Assembly (NCBI GenBank): GCA_028290945.1
Contig: JAQGIV010000132.1
Location: 36,134 to 100,133 of the forward strand
Direction: 5' to 3'
Length of the DNA: 64,000 nt
From: Phenylobacterium sp.
GTDB lineage: Bacteria > Pseudomonadota > Alphaproteobacteria > Caulobacterales > Caulobacteraceae
Part shown: positions 63,539 to 64,000 of the stretch, in pieces
Layout of the letters: each line of letters starts with the position of its first letter
How positions within the stretch are numbered: position 1 is the stretch's first letter
The notes under the pieces: generated by a model
Seen by the model: the letters and a program-made list of their open reading frames with translations, nothing else
The model's database searches: none
What the model was told of the DNA's origin: nothing
Made by a program: the position numbers and the translations under genes

Positions 63539-64000
63539 TTACCGCTTCCGCCGCTTCTTGCCGGCGGCGCCCTTGGGCCGCGACAGGCGCACGACCTTGC
63601 GGTCCTCCTCCTGCTGCTGCTCGCGCGGCAGGCGGATGCTGCGCCCGGCCAGGCCGAACATCGAGGCCATGGGGGCGTCGGCCACCGCCACGGTCTCGGC
63701 GTCGCCGAAGCCGTTGAAGCGGGTGTTCATGGCCACGCCATAGGCGCCCAGCATGCCGATCTCGACATAGTCGCCCTCGCGGACGTCCTCCGGCAGCCAG
63801 AACGGGCCCGGCATGTGGTCGAGGCTGTCGCAGGTCGGGCCGTAGAAACGAAAGGGCTTCAGGGGGCCTTCCACTTCCGAGGCTTCGCCGGCGTCGTTGC
63901 GGTAGAGCTTCACCGGGAACGGCCATTTGGTGTGCGCCGCGTCGAACAGCGAGCCGTAGCTGCCGTCGTTCAGATAGAGGGCGTCGCCCTTCTTCAGCTC
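63539..64000 (-). CDS. Ornithine/lysine-type PLP decarboxylase (fold III), truncated by window edge
   Basis: FRFYGPTCDSLDHMPGPFWLPEDVREGDYVEIGMLGAYG; frame open to 64000. Confidence 0.85.
   Translation of the reverse strand, partial: ELKKGDALYLNDGSYGSLFDAAHTKWPFPVKLYRNDAGEASEVEGPLKPFRFYGPTCDSLDHMPGPFWLPEDVREGDYVEIGMLGAYGVAMNTRFNGFGDAETVAVADAPMASMFGLAGRSIRLPREQQQEEDRKVVRLSRPKGAAGKKRRKR

Noticed and set aside
1-64000. CRISPR arrays, rRNA, tRNA, transposases, integrases
   Set aside because: None supported on inspection; repeats seen are hairpin/REP-like or gene-fragment duplications.

Overview
High-GC alphaproteobacterial chromosome segment, Caulobacter/Phenylobacterium-like in gene content and codon usage (taxon is inferred, not proven). 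About 1-27.5 kb is accessory-rich: an orphan terminase pair, a convergent HicA/DUF1902 toxin-antitoxin pair, several toxin-like genes each next to a candidate immunity gene, an S24-type repressor with an operator region, an SRAP gene, and three copies of the 3' end of an acyl-CoA dehydrogenase gene. About 27.7-64 kb is mostly ordinary core metabolism and envelope functions (cysE, NUDIX, queF, SDR, porin, NDP-sugar dehydratase, ABC transporter, pckG, FecI/FecR/TonB receptor, aldehyde oxidase, Anbu cluster, SoxR, ArsR, DHS-like/decarboxylase). The strongest candidate for an undescribed system is a dispersed set of modular toxin-like proteins. They share a short N-terminal W-x(n)-SP-x(n)-A-x-AY region and carry different C-terminal enzymes (M15-like peptidase, lysozyme-like, HNH nuclease), each with an adjacent putative immunity gene. 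Three transcription units of this accessory region are headed by exact GTTC-N7-GTTC motifs (the alphaproteobacterial LexA box), and two of these sit directly against a -35/-10 pair with a 17-nt spacer. Secondary highlights: serial duplication of the ACAD 3' end as a possible insertion site, a candidate sRNA with an exposed anti-Shine-Dalgarno loop near 30.4 kb, a GGAAC-N17-CGTT general-stress promoter upstream of an EcfG-like sigma factor, and a canonical SoxR box. No tRNA, rRNA, CRISPR array or transposase was found. All family calls are from motif reading only, with no database searches.
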